From NCBI RefSeq assembly GCF_039939195.1, contig NZ_JBDUUH010000019.1, positions 1 to 64,000 on the forward strand: a stretch of 64,000 bases of DNA, written 5' to 3'. Source of the DNA: Foliimonas ilicis. Lineage in GTDB: Bacteria > Pseudomonadota > Alphaproteobacteria > Rhizobiales > Rhizobiaceae. This document shows positions 8,693 through 17,497 of this stretch, piece after piece; the first letter of the stretch is position 1; each line of letters begins with the position of its first letter. A model generated the notes under the pieces. It was not told where the DNA came from and made no database searches. It saw only the letters and a program-made list of their open reading frames with translations. Both the position numbers and the translations under genes were made by a program.

Positions 8693-9560
8693 TTGCAGTC
8701 TCCGAAGTCTCTTGAATAGTGTCCGCCAGCGCCAGAATGGCCAGCGCACGCGCGACGATGGGTGCGTCCACAAAGGCGCCATCGACCGTGTGTGCGCCCC
8801 TGCCCTCTTCTGCCGCGATCTTGTCGGCGGCGATAACTTTGCGCGCCCAATCGATCTCTTCCGGCGATGGCGAAAAGGCCGCGTTGAGGATCGGCACGAC
8901 CGAAGGATGAATGCAGCTTGCGCCATCGAAACCGAACGAACGGGCCTCTTGAGCCGCATCGCGCATGCCATCCAGATCGGCATAGTCGGCTACCGTGCGC
9001 AGCAGGCCGAAAGACAGAACGCCCGCGGCCTTCGCGGCAAGGTGGATAAGCTGCTTCGGCAGGCTCAGCACTTGCGGCAAGGGTTTTGCGCCCATGCTGG
9101 TTGCAAGATCCTCACCACCGCCGCTAATGGCGAAAACCCGGACGCCGCGTGCGATTTCTGCTGCCGCGAGAACGCCTGCGGGCGACTCGATCAGTGGAAC
9201 GAAGACGGTCGGTGCCCGACCAAGCTCGCGTTCGATGGGCTCCAGATGCGCTGCCAATTGCTGAAGCAGTGCAGCACTTTCGACCTTGGGTACATAGAGC
9301 CCGAAGGCACCGGCGCGGCAGGCTGCTTCGGAATCGGCAAGCAGCCGGTCTTCCGTGTTGTTCAGACGCACGAATACCGGCGTTCCGGCCTTTCCGGCGA
9401 GCGGCACGCTCTGCGCCAACGCTTCGCGCGCCTCGGTCTTCATCGAGGTCGCGACAGCATCTTCGAGATCGATGATGATCGCGTCGGCACCGCGGGCATG
9501 CGCCTTTTCAATGAAGCGCGGATTGCTGCCGGGAACGTAGAGAAGCGAGCGGACGATCAT
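8685..9560 (-). CDS. CitE/HpcH-like CoA-ester lyase
   Basis: 291 residues, full length for the citrate lyase beta-like family. Conserved pieces are LLYVPGSN at the N terminus, the metal site motif DLEDAV near 33, RLNN, PKVES, LIESPAG and GGEDLATSMG, and the C-terminal SCIHPS segment. Stand-alone members act on free CoA thioesters such as malyl-CoA or citramalyl-CoA rather than on an acyl-carrier protein (family knowledge). No citC, citD or citF genes are nearby, so classical citrate fermentation is excluded. The start overlaps the CoA-transferase stop as ATGA, which ties the two steps: CoA activation, then cleavage. Confidence 0.8.
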   Translation of the reverse strand: MIVRSLLYVPGSNPRFIEKAHARGADAIIIDLEDAVATSMKTEAREALAQSVPLAGKAGTPVFVRLNNTEDRLLADSEAACRAGAFGLYVPKVESAALLQQLAAHLEPIERELGRAPTVFVPLIESPAGVLAAAEIARGVRVFAISGGGEDLATSMGAKPLPQVLSLPKQLIHLAAKAAGVLSFGLLRTVADYADLDGMRDAAQEARSFGFDGASCIHPSVVPILNAAFSPSPEEIDWARKVIAADKIAAEEGRGAHTVDGAFVDAPIVARALAILALADTIQETSETANG

Positions 9561-10777
9561 TCGCCTTCCCCGCTGGCAAGGATCGACGCGATGTCGGCTT
9601 CGGAAACGCCTGCCTCTTTCAGAATGTCGCCCGTGTGTTCGCCGAGCGATGGTGCCGGACGACGCCAGACGCCGGGCGTCGAGGACAGACGCGGCAGGAT
9701 GTTGTGCATCGGCAACGAGCCGTTATCCGCGTCCTCGACATCGACCACGATGCCGCGTTCGGCGAAATGCGCGTCTTCGGCGATGTCGGCGATGTCATAG
9801 ACCGGGCCAACGGTCGCGCCTGCGGCGCGCATCGTGGCAAGCGCGTCGGCGCGATCGCGCTCGGCAAACCAGCCGGATACGGCGGCATCGACCAGATCGC
9901 GGTGCTTCACACGCTCGACATTGGTCGAAAAGCGCGGATCGGTCTTCATATCGGGCCTGCCGATAATGTCGAAAATCCGCATTGCTACGGTCTGCGTCGA
10001 GCCGGACAGAGCCGCGAATTTGCCGTCGCGGCATTTGTAGACATTGCGCGGCGAGACGGTGTTCGACGCGCTGCCCGAACGCTCCTTCACCTTGCCGGTG
10101 ATTTTGTAGATCGACGCTTCCGGGCCAAGCACGGCAAACATCGGCTCAAGCAGCGAAAGATCGATGACCTGCCCGCGGGTCTGGCCCTTTTCGCGGGCCA
10201 GCAACGCCATCGTCACTGCCTGCGCGCCGAAGATGCCGGAGATCATATCCGCTAGTGCAAGCGGCGGGAGAACCGGCTCGCGGTCGGGAAAGCCGGTGCG
10301 CGCGGCAAAGCCGCTCATCGCCTCGACAAGCGTACCGAAGCCCGGATTTTGCGCATATGGCCCGGTCTGGCCGAAACCGGATATGCGCACGACGATCAGA
10401 TCGGGATTGATCGCAAGCAGGACTTCCGGGGAAAGCCCCATCTTTTCCAATACGCCCGGCCGGTAGTTTTCGATGAAGACATCCGCGCTCGGCAGAAGCG
10501 CCTTGAGTGCAGCCATCGCGGCTGGCTCGCGCAGATTGAGCATTATCGAACGCTTGTTGCGGCCATAGGTCTTCCAATGCAGCGACTGGCCCTCATCCGT
10601 CCAATCGCGCAGCGGATCGCCCGCAGGCGGTTCGATCTTGATGACGTCCGCGCCGAAATCCGCAAGCTGGACGGACAGCATGTTGCCCGCGACCAGCCTG
10701 GAGAGATCAAGCACCCTGACATCGGAGAGCGGCCCCGTGGCGTCAGGCGAAAAGCGGATCGTGTTGGATGCACTCAT
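9557..10777 (-). CDS. Family III CoA-transferase (CaiB/BaiF)
   Basis: 406 residues. The N-terminal VLDLSRLVAGN, the ADFGADVIKIEPP segment, NKRSIMLNL and VFIENYRPGVLEKMG are hallmarks of the family, and LADMISG near residue 170 holds an Asp I take to be the conserved catalytic one that forms the acyl anhydride. It moves CoA between carboxylic acids. The ATG at 10777 is chosen because GAGG lies seven bases upstream; the GTG two codons earlier lacks such a site. It begins nine bases after the ATPase stop and overlaps the lyase by ATGA, so it is part of the same transcript. The natural acceptor is unknown. Confidence 0.85.
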   Translation of the reverse strand: MSASNTIRFSPDATGPLSDVRVLDLSRLVAGNMLSVQLADFGADVIKIEPPAGDPLRDWTDEGQSLHWKTYGRNKRSIMLNLREPAAMAALKALLPSADVFIENYRPGVLEKMGLSPEVLLAINPDLIVVRISGFGQTGPYAQNPGFGTLVEAMSGFAARTGFPDREPVLPPLALADMISGIFGAQAVTMALLAREKGQTRGQVIDLSLLEPMFAVLGPEASIYKITGKVKERSGSASNTVSPRNVYKCRDGKFAALSGSTQTVAMRIFDIIGRPDMKTDPRFSTNVERVKHRDLVDAAVSGWFAERDRADALATMRAAGATVGPVYDIADIAEDAHFAERGIVVDVEDADNGSLPMHNILPRLSSTPGVWRRPAPSLGEHTGDILKEAGVSEADIASILASGEGE

Positions 10778-10786
10778 ATCCACGCC

Positions 10787-11863
10787 TCAGGCCGCATCCG
10801 GCCGGGCGGCGTAGACTGCTGTCGCTTCCGGCGGAATGCGCACATGCACCTTGCCTGCCGGAACATCGGCGGGCGTGATTATGCGCAGTTCCGAACCGGC
10901 GACATCGACGGCATACTGATAGGTCGAACCGAGATAGGTGCTGCCCGAGATTTCGGTTTCCAGCGTGTTTTCCGACGCGGCAGACACGATCTCGACGCGC
11001 TCGGGCCGGATCGCAACGACCAGAGTGCCGTCCGGGCTTGCCTTGCCGGGAGCAGTCTTCAACCGTGCGCCGTTCTTCAGTTCGACGACATTGTATTCCC
11101 GGTTTTCCTCGACAAGCTTTGCATCGAGGAAGTTCGATGAACCGATGAAGTCGGCAACGAAGGAATCCGTCGGACGCTCGTAAATGTCCTTCGGGCTGCC
11201 GAGCTGGCGCAGATTGCCCATGCTCATCACCGCGACGCGGTCGGAGACGGCCAGCGCTTCGGCCTGATCGTGGGTGACGTAGATCGTCGTGACGTTCAGG
11301 CGCTCCTGAAGTTCGCGCAGCCAGACGCGAGCACGCTCGCGCAGCTTGGCATCGAGATTGGAGAGCGGCTCATCGAGAAGAAGCAGGCTGGGGCGATAAA
11401 CGAGTGCGCGTGCAAGGGCGACGCGCTGCTGCTGACCGCCCGACAGTTCGAACGGGTAGCGTTCCGCATAGGGAAGCATTTCGACCAGCGACAGGGCTTC
11501 CTTGATGCGCTCATCACGCTCGGCCTTGCCCATCTTGCGAAGCTTGAGCGGGAAGCCAAGATTTTCGGCAACCGTCATGTGCGGCCAGAGCGCGTAGCTC
11601 TGGAAGACGAGGCCGATATTGCGGTGTTCCGGCGGCACGACCGTATTGGTCGCGCCATCGAACAGGATCTTGTCGCCGATGCGGATGATGCCGGAGGTCG
11701 CATGGTTGAGACCGGCGATCGCAAAGAGCGTCGTGGACTTGCCGCAGCCGGAAGGTCCGAGCAGCGTCAGGAATTCGCCCGAAGCGACATTGATCGAGAT
11801 GTTGTTTACGGCGGTTACGTCGCCATAGTTGATGGTCAGATTTTCAAGAACGAGATCAGCCAT
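10787..11863 (-). CDS. ABC transporter ATP-binding protein (FbpC/PotA type)
   Basis: 358 residues. Walker A GPSGCGKST at about 36-44, the signature LSGGQQQRVALARAL, Walker B LLLLDEPLSNLD and the switch His in VTHDQAEA are all intact. The C-terminal third is a TOBE domain, as in iron(III)-, polyamine- and phosphonate-type importers. The ATG at 11863 is preferred; it overlaps the permease stop by 8 nt. It energises the import system encoded with the two genes just upstream. Confidence 0.92.
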   Translation of the reverse strand: MADLVLENLTINYGDVTAVNNISINVASGEFLTLLGPSGCGKSTTLFAIAGLNHATSGIIRIGDKILFDGATNTVVPPEHRNIGLVFQSYALWPHMTVAENLGFPLKLRKMGKAERDERIKEALSLVEMLPYAERYPFELSGGQQQRVALARALVYRPSLLLLDEPLSNLDAKLRERARVWLRELQERLNVTTIYVTHDQAEALAVSDRVAVMSMGNLRQLGSPKDIYERPTDSFVADFIGSSNFLDAKLVEENREYNVVELKNGARLKTAPGKASPDGTLVVAIRPERVEIVSAASENTLETEISGSTYLGSTYQYAVDVAGSELRIITPADVPAGKVHVRIPPEATAVYAARPDAA

Positions 11864-13574
11864 AGATCCGGGCTCCCAGAACGCGGCGCGCCAGGAAGAC
11901 GAAGACCGCTGTGATGATGACTTGGATGGTTGCAAGCGCAGATACGGGACCGTTGTCCCCTTGCGCCACGAGTTGCAGCATGGTCGTGCCGATGATTTCC
12001 GATCCCGGCTGGAACAGGAAGGCGGCCGTCACATACTCCTTGAAGAAGTGGATGAAGAGCAGCGCAAAGCACGAAAACAGCGCAGGCTTCAGGATCGGCA
12101 TGATGATGCGCGTTACCGTCGTCCACCAATCCGCACCCGAAATGCGCGCGCCACGGTCGAGTTCTTCGCCGATCTGCGAAAGTGCTGGCGAAATCGTGCC
12201 GAAGCCGACCGGGATATAGCGAAGGATGAAGGCAACGATCAGAATCCAGATCGTCCCGCGTATCGCGTCCAGACCGGGCAGCCAGACGACCGCATAGAAG
12301 AAGCCGAGACCCGCAATAATGCCTGGAACCGCGCGCGGAAACAGCGCCAGATACTCCAGAGGCCGCCTGAAACGGAACTCGGAACGCCGGGCGACAAGAG
12401 CGATGATCGCGACGAAGAACGTGCCGATCAAAGCACCGATCAACGAGATGATGACCGAATTGTAGATCGAGCGCATATAGTTGGACAATGCGAAGATCAC
12501 GTCGAAATTCGCCGTCGTCAGCAGCTTCCAGAACGGAATCAGCGGGGTCAGGAAGCTGACGCCGGCGCGCAGGAAGATACCGGCAAAGATCGTGATGATC
12601 GTGAAGAACACGAAGGCGAAAACGATGCCGAATGCGGGCCAGCGCCATTTGCCAAGTTCCAGCAACGCCGGACGGCTCGCCTTGCCGCGGACGGTCACGA
12701 AACGGCCGCTGCCCCTCAGAAGGTAGCCCTGCAGCCAGACCAGGAATGCGACGACGACCAGAAGCATGACCGCGACTGCGCCGACAATGCCGTATTCAGG
12801 ACGAACGGCAGCGTTGATACCCTGATCGTAAAGGAAGGTCGTGACCGTCTGAATGCCGCTCGGGCCGCCGAAAAGCAGCGGGATCGCCAGCATTTCGATG
12901 CCGATGACAAAATTCAGAACGGCGGAATAGATGATCGCCGGGCGCATCATCGGCACGGTGACCGACCAGAGCGCGCGGAACGGGCCTGCACCTGCGGAGC
13001 GCGCTGCATCTTCAAGCTGCGCATCGGCCTTGGTGACGGCACCGACGCACATGAGGAAGGCGAGCGGCGCCTGGCTCAAACCGGCGACGATGCCCATGCC
13101 CGTCAAAGAATAAAGGTTCCACGGCACGACGCCGAACCATGAGCGCATGGCAAGCGTGATGAAGCCGGATGGGCCGTACATGGTGAACCAGCCAAAGGCG
13201 ATGACGAGATTGGAAACGAAAAGCGGCCAGACGAATATCTCACCGATCCACTGACGCCCCGGCAGATTGGTGCGGCCGATGATGACGGCCATGACCGCTC
13301 CGCAGACCTGCGCCACGACCATCGTCAAAACGGCGAAGAACACCGTGTTGAAGACGACTTTCAGCATTCCCGCTTCCTGGAACAGGCGCGTGAAATTGCC
13401 AAGCGTCGCTGCCGCATCGCTTGCGTAGAGAGGCTTGTCGAGGAACGCCTGGATGACGATCGGCGCTATCGGGCCGATGACAAGCACGGCCGTCAGCAGC
13501 GATACGCCCCAGAAAATAAGGTTCGACCGGTCAAAGGACCGTGCGCGATCCTGTGTCAGTGTGGTGTCAGACAT
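11856..13574 (-). CDS. Fused two-domain ABC transporter permease (FbpB type)
   Basis: 572 residues with about 12 membrane segments in two BinPDT halves (roughly 60-280 and 350-565), the fused permease form of the iron(III)-type importers. Each half has an EAA-like loop (DAARSAGAGPFRALW and DRGARISGADWW). The ATG at 13574 excludes 14 upstream residues with no family resemblance. Known relatives carry iron, 2-aminoethylphosphonate, sugar phosphates or carboxylates; the catabolic neighbours favour an organic acid. A hairpin lies just upstream at 13607-13628. Confidence 0.9.
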   Translation of the reverse strand: MSDTTLTQDRARSFDRSNLIFWGVSLLTAVLVIGPIAPIVIQAFLDKPLYASDAAATLGNFTRLFQEAGMLKVVFNTVFFAVLTMVVAQVCGAVMAVIIGRTNLPGRQWIGEIFVWPLFVSNLVIAFGWFTMYGPSGFITLAMRSWFGVVPWNLYSLTGMGIVAGLSQAPLAFLMCVGAVTKADAQLEDAARSAGAGPFRALWSVTVPMMRPAIIYSAVLNFVIGIEMLAIPLLFGGPSGIQTVTTFLYDQGINAAVRPEYGIVGAVAVMLLVVVAFLVWLQGYLLRGSGRFVTVRGKASRPALLELGKWRWPAFGIVFAFVFFTIITIFAGIFLRAGVSFLTPLIPFWKLLTTANFDVIFALSNYMRSIYNSVIISLIGALIGTFFVAIIALVARRSEFRFRRPLEYLALFPRAVPGIIAGLGFFYAVVWLPGLDAIRGTIWILIVAFILRYIPVGFGTISPALSQIGEELDRGARISGADWWTTVTRIIMPILKPALFSCFALLFIHFFKEYVTAAFLFQPGSEIIGTTMLQLVAQGDNGPVSALATIQVIITAVFVFLARRVLGARIYG

Positions 13575-13606
13575 TTTGAATAATCCGTTAGCCGCAGGTC
13601 GGAATC

Positions 13607-13628
13607 GGGCAGCCATTTGCGGCTGCCC
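13607..13628 (-). terminator. Intercistronic hairpin after the binding-protein gene
   Basis: GGGCAGCC and GGCTGCCC form a perfect 8-bp stem with a 6-nt loop between the binding-protein stop (13641) and the permease start (13574). Hairpins here are common in ABC operons and keep binding-protein mRNA in excess over the permease; that role is inferred. Confidence 0.55.
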
Positions 13629-13640
13629 TTGTCCAAAGTC

Positions 13641-14753
13641 TTAGTTGCCCTGCAGAGCAGCGTTCCACTTGGTCACGAATGCGGACGCATCCTTGATGAG
13701 ACCTTCATCGAAGCCAGCGATGATGAGATTGTCCGCGCCGATTTCCTGCGTAATGCCCTGATAGGTGTAGCGCACCGCAGCTTCATCGACATCGTCGCGG
13801 TAAGGCACGAGACCGCCCTTGCCGACCAGTGTCTGACCGGCATTGCTCAGCGCATAGTCGAGGAACAGCTTTGCCGAATTCGGGTTGGCCGCATCCTTGG
13901 GAATGCCCATGCCGCGCAGCATCATGATGGTGCCGTCATCAGGAAACGAAAAGCCGAGAATTTCGCCGCCCGGCTGTTCAAGACGCGGGAAGATGGTGAT
14001 GCCCGAAACCGCGATGCCGACGACATATTCGCCCGTCGCGATCTTTTCGTTCATCGGGCCGCCCGACGTTTCGCCACGGATCATCTTGCCGATCTGGCGC
14101 AGATCGTTCCAGCCATCCTCGCCCTTCTTGTTCATGTAGCTGTACCAGGCAGCCAGACCGAACGAATTGCGCGCGGCGTCATAGGTCGTGATCTTGCCAT
14201 CGAACACATCCGGGTTCGCGACAGCATCCTCGACCAGCGATTTCATGCCGGTCGGGCGCTGCTCTTCCGTCAGAAGTGCTGCGTTGTAGGTGATGACCAG
14301 CGGATCGGCGGAAAGCACGTTCACGCCGGGATATGGATTGGAGAATTCAGGCAGCTTTGCAAGTTCCGGGCTCTTGTAGTCGAGCAGCTTGGTGCCTTCG
14401 ACACCGTAGCTCGCCCAGCGGTCGTTGGCGCCGGACACGAGAATGTCGGCAGAGCGCGAACCGCTGCCCGCTTCCGCTTCCCAGCGCGAATGCACGGTGC
14501 CCGAACCCAGGTCGAGAGTCTCGACATTGATCCAAGGATACTGCGCCTTGAAGCCCTGAATGATCGGCGCCCAATTGTTGTCGGCCATGTTGGAGTAGAT
14601 GACGACACCCTTCTCGGCGCGCGATCCTTCAACGATGTCCTTGTATTCGGCCGGGTAGTAATCCGGCACAGTGGCTTCCTGCGCAAAGGCACCGCCAATG
14701 GCAATTGCCGACACGGCCAAGCCAAGAGCACTCGATCTGACAAATTTCATCAT
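13641..14753 (-). CDS. Periplasmic substrate-binding protein (FbpA/AfuA-like class)
   Basis: 370 residues with a signal peptide cleaved near GGAFA. It begins its mature part with a short insert and then the GVVIYSNMADNNW beta-strand typical of iron(III)-class binding proteins, with later SADILVSG and DPLVITYN. I do not see the paired Tyr-Tyr iron ligands of true ferric-binding proteins, so an organic ligand is more likely. The first of two adjacent ATG codons (14753) is chosen because GGAGG lies 10 nt upstream. It is the second gene of the operon, 26 nt after the IclR stop. Confidence 0.85.
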   Translation of the reverse strand: MMKFVRSSALGLAVSAIAIGGAFAQEATVPDYYPAEYKDIVEGSRAEKGVVIYSNMADNNWAPIIQGFKAQYPWINVETLDLGSGTVHSRWEAEAGSGSRSADILVSGANDRWASYGVEGTKLLDYKSPELAKLPEFSNPYPGVNVLSADPLVITYNAALLTEEQRPTGMKSLVEDAVANPDVFDGKITTYDAARNSFGLAAWYSYMNKKGEDGWNDLRQIGKMIRGETSGGPMNEKIATGEYVVGIAVSGITIFPRLEQPGGEILGFSFPDDGTIMMLRGMGIPKDAANPNSAKLFLDYALSNAGQTLVGKGGLVPYRDDVDEAAVRYTYQGITQEIGADNLIIAGFDEGLIKDASAFVTKWNAALQGN

Positions 14754-14779
14754 GTGATCTATTCCTCCGTTTATCACAC

Positions 14780-15517
14780 TCATTTCCTTGTCCGGTGCGC
14801 CACTTCTTTCGAAACGGCCCCGGCAACACTCACGACGGCATCGCGGATGCGGTCGAGATTGGCGATAATCCGATCACGCGGACCGGAAATATTGATTGCG
14901 GCAACGGCGCGGCCCTGCGCATCCCGGATGGGGGCGGCGATGCCTGCCGCACCTTCGACAACGCCGTTGATGTTCACGTAAAAGCCATCCGAGCGCGCGC
15001 CTGTGGTCGCAGCCAGAATGTTCTGCCGCTCCTCGGCGGAAACGTTCACGTCATCCAGATACCGGTCGAGATCAGGCTGCGCGAAGCCGGACAGCATCAC
15101 CAGCCCGCTGGCGACCTGATGCGGAAGGCGCGTCGGCCCAATGTCGCGGTCGTAGCGGATTTCACGCTTGGGCAGGATCTTGTTCAGGTAGCGGATACGG
15201 TCATTGTCGAGCACGGCGACGAAGCCGGTTTCCTCGACTGTCGCCACCGCCTCGCGCAGATGACGGTCTGCAAGGCGAAGGATCGTGCCCCATGTATCGC
15301 CGCCGCCCAGTATTTCGCCGGGCAGCCTGACGAGCACATAGCGATTGTCGGGAAGTCTTTGAACGTAACCCCGGCTGACCAGAAGCCGCAGTAACAGAAG
15401 CGCGCTGCTCTTGGGCACGTCGAGGGCCTGGACGAAATCCGTATAGGTCACCGGCGACGTCGTCGTCGCGAACCACTCTACAGCGTCAAGGATACGTTCG
15501 GCGCCCCGTCCACTCAT
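14780..15517 (-). CDS. IclR family transcriptional regulator
   Basis: 245 residues. An N-terminal winged helix (about 1-65, with the SSALLLLRLL recognition region) is followed by the IclR effector-binding domain, including the VASGLVMLSG and GAAGIAAPI segments. IclR proteins sense small acids or aromatics and act at promoters of catabolic operons (family knowledge). It is the first gene of the eight-gene unit and has a strong GGAGGAG ribosome site; two AT-rich palindromic sites lie directly upstream at 15531-15564, so it likely controls its own operon. Confidence 0.88.
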   Translation of the reverse strand: MSGRGAERILDAVEWFATTTSPVTYTDFVQALDVPKSSALLLLRLLVSRGYVQRLPDNRYVLVRLPGEILGGGDTWGTILRLADRHLREAVATVEETGFVAVLDNDRIRYLNKILPKREIRYDRDIGPTRLPHQVASGLVMLSGFAQPDLDRYLDDVNVSAEERQNILAATTGARSDGFYVNINGVVEGAAGIAAPIRDAQGRAVAAINISGPRDRIIANLDRIRDAVVSVAGAVSKEVAHRTRK

Positions 15518-15530
15518 GAACTCCTCCTTA

Positions 15531-15564
15531 GTTCAATATACTGAACTAGTCCAACATACTGAAT
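15531..15564. promoter_or_regulatory. Tandem palindromic operator, candidate IclR sites
   Basis: GTTCAATATACTGAAC (15531-15546) is followed 18 nt on by GTCCAACATACTGAAT (15549-15564), two copies of a near-palindrome with ACTGAA half-sites. The first copy ends 14 nt before the IclR start, right beside its ribosome site. Spacing and symmetry suit two regulator dimers; the assignment to the adjacent IclR protein is inferred. Confidence 0.6.
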
Positions 15565-15677
15565 TAATAGTCAGGACGGCGACGGAATGTCAACCCGACC
15601 GCTTCCGGCGAGATTTTCACCTGTGGGAATCCGGTCGTGGGAAAGGCACGCGATTCTCCCTGCGCTTTTTGCTTGAT

Positions 15678-15705
15678 AATTAATTGAACGTTTGTTTTAT
15701 TAATT
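15678..15705. promoter_or_regulatory. Inverted repeat upstream of the TetR gene, candidate operator
   Basis: AATTAAT (15678-15684) and ATTAATT (15699-15705) are perfect inverted arms around a 14-nt core containing AACGTTTG, ending 16 nt before the TetR start. Position and size fit an autoregulatory TetR site controlling the leucine operon. It is inferred from position only. Confidence 0.45.
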
Positions 15706-15720
15706 GCCGGAGGATCTATC

Positions 15721-16353
15721 ATGGCGCGCACGACAGGCTCGGAAGGCAGCAAAACGCAGGCTGCGATACGCGATGCTGCTATCGACCTGATCGCGCGATA
15801 TGGGTTTGAGGCCGTATCCATGCGCCAGCTTGCCGCGCAAGTCGGCGTGCAGGCCGCAGCGCTCTACCGCTACTTTCCCACCAAGGAAGATTTGCTCTTC
15901 GTGCTCATGCGCGAGCATATGGAAGGTCTTCAATCCGCATGGGACGAGGCCCGGCCCGTTCAGGGCGATTCGCCAGAACGCCTTTCAGCCTTCGTGCGGA
16001 ACCACATCTCGTTTCACGTCAGCCGGCGTCATGCGACTCACGTTTCCAATATGGAATTGCGTAGTCTTTCGCGCGAAAATCTGACCCATATTCTGCGCCT
16101 GCGCAGTGCTTATGAGAAAGAATTGCGCAAAATCCTGCGCGACGGCGCAGACAATGGCGACTTCCAGATCGACGATGTCGGCCTGACGGCGATTGCCATC
16201 ATCCAGATGATCACCGGCGTTATCGTCTGGTTCCGGCCGGACGAACGGCTCTCTGTTCAAGAAGTGGCCGAGACCTATTTGACAATGACGCTGCGGCTGG
16301 TCGGCGTAAACGCACCGGCGCGGGAGGAAGAACATGTACACGCACACGCTTGA
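15721..16353 (+). CDS. TetR family regulator of the isovaleryl-CoA/leucine operon
   Basis: 210 residues. The N-terminal helix-turn-helix is at about 15-60 (VSMRQLAAQVGVQ then LYRYFPTKEDLL); the rest is a helical ligand domain of the fatty-acid/acyl-CoA regulator kind with LTAIAIIQMITGVIVWF near the C terminus. Its gene overlaps the isovaleryl-CoA dehydrogenase gene by 20 nt, so it is co-transcribed and very likely represses this operon until an acyl-CoA intermediate is present (inference). GGAGG stands just before the ATG. Confidence 0.87.
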   Translation: MARTTGSEGSKTQAAIRDAAIDLIARYGFEAVSMRQLAAQVGVQAAALYRYFPTKEDLLFVLMREHMEGLQSAWDEARPVQGDSPERLSAFVRNHISFHVSRRHATHVSNMELRSLSRENLTHILRLRSAYEKELRKILRDGADNGDFQIDDVGLTAIAIIQMITGVIVWFRPDERLSVQEVAETYLTMTLRLVGVNAPAREEEHVHAHA

Positions 16354-17497
16354 TTTCGCGCTCGATCCCGACATTGAAAGCCTGCGCGAGATGGTTCGGC
16401 GCTTTGCGACCGACAAAATCGCGCCGCTGGCAGCCGATCTTGACCGTGAGAACGAATTTCCAAGCCATCTCTGGAAGGAACTCGGCGCGCTTGGCCTTCT
16501 CGGCATCACCGCCGACCCGGATTTCGGCGGCTCCGGCATGAACTATCTGGCGCATGTCGTGGCGATGGAAGAGATCAGCCGCGCTTCCGCCTCGGTCGGC
16601 CTCTCCTACGGCGCGCATTCCAATCTCTGCGTCAACCAGATCAACCGCTGGGCAACGCCGGAGCAGAAGGAAAAATACCTGCCGGATCTGTGCTCCGGCG
16701 AGAAAGTCGGCGCGCTGGCCATGTCTGAAACCGGCTCCGGCTCTGATGTCGTCTCGCTGCGCCTGCGCGCAGAAAAGCGCAATGATTGCTACGTACTGAA
16801 CGGCTCGAAAATGTGGATCACCAACGGGCCGGATGCCGACACGATGGTCATCTACGCCAAGACCGATCCCGAACGCGGCTCGCGCGGCATCACGGCCTTC
16901 ATCGTCGAAAAGACCATGCCCGGCTTTTCCGTGGCGCAGAAACTCGACAAGCTTGGCATGCGCGGCTCCAACACGGGCGAACTGGTGTTCGAAAATGTCG
17001 AAGTGCCGTTCGAAAACGTGCTGCACGAGGAAGGTGCGGGTGTCGAAGTGCTGATGTCGGGTCTCGATTACGAGCGCACGGTTCTGGCGGGCGGGCCGCT
17101 CGGCATCATGGCCGCCTGCCTCGATGTCGTCGTGCCTTACGTTCACGAGCGCAAGCAGTTCGGCAAGGCGATCGGCGAGTTTCAGCTCGTTCAGGGCAAG
17201 CTGGCCGATATGTACACGACGACGAGTGCCGCCCGCGCCTATGTCTACGCCGTCGCTTCCGCCTGCGATCGCAGCCAGACGACCCGCAAGGATGCGGCAG
17301 GCTGCATCCTCTTCGCGTCGGAAAAAGCGACACTGATGGCGCTCGACGCGATCCAGCTTCTTGGCGGCAACGGCTATATCAACGACTATTCGACCGGACG
17401 CCTGCTGCGCGACGCAAAGCTCTACGAAATCGGCGCAGGCACGAGCGAAATACGCCGCTGGTTGATCGGGCGGGAAATCATGGCGGAGGGTGTTTAA
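16334..17497 (+). CDS. ivd: Isovaleryl-CoA dehydrogenase
   Basis: 387 residues, the usual length. It oxidises isovaleryl-CoA to 3-methylcrotonyl-CoA in leucine breakdown, passing electrons to ETF. The acyl-CoA dehydrogenase signatures AMSETGSGSDV and the C-terminal QLLGGNGY are present, and the catalytic Glu is at about 247 in LDYERTVLAGG, the inner position typical of isovaleryl-CoA dehydrogenase rather than of most family members. A GGGAGGAAG ribosome site lies three bases before the ATG, inside the end of the TetR gene. The stop overlaps the next start as TAATG. Also called liuA. Confidence 0.92.
   Translation: MYTHTLDFALDPDIESLREMVRRFATDKIAPLAADLDRENEFPSHLWKELGALGLLGITADPDFGGSGMNYLAHVVAMEEISRASASVGLSYGAHSNLCVNQINRWATPEQKEKYLPDLCSGEKVGALAMSETGSGSDVVSLRLRAEKRNDCYVLNGSKMWITNGPDADTMVIYAKTDPERGSRGITAFIVEKTMPGFSVAQKLDKLGMRGSNTGELVFENVEVPFENVLHEEGAGVEVLMSGLDYERTVLAGGPLGIMAACLDVVVPYVHERKQFGKAIGEFQLVQGKLADMYTTTSAARAYVYAVASACDRSQTTRKDAAGCILFASEKATLMALDAIQLLGGNGYINDYSTGRLLRDAKLYEIGAGTSEIRRWLIGREIMAEGV

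Noticed and set aside
8685..9560. Citrate lyase beta subunit of citrate fermentation
   Set aside because: No citC, citD, citF or citG genes accompany it; it pairs with a CoA-transferase instead.
10787..14753. Iron(III) importer
   Set aside because: The fold class fits, but no Tyr-Tyr iron ligand pair was seen in the binding protein and the operon partners are catabolic.
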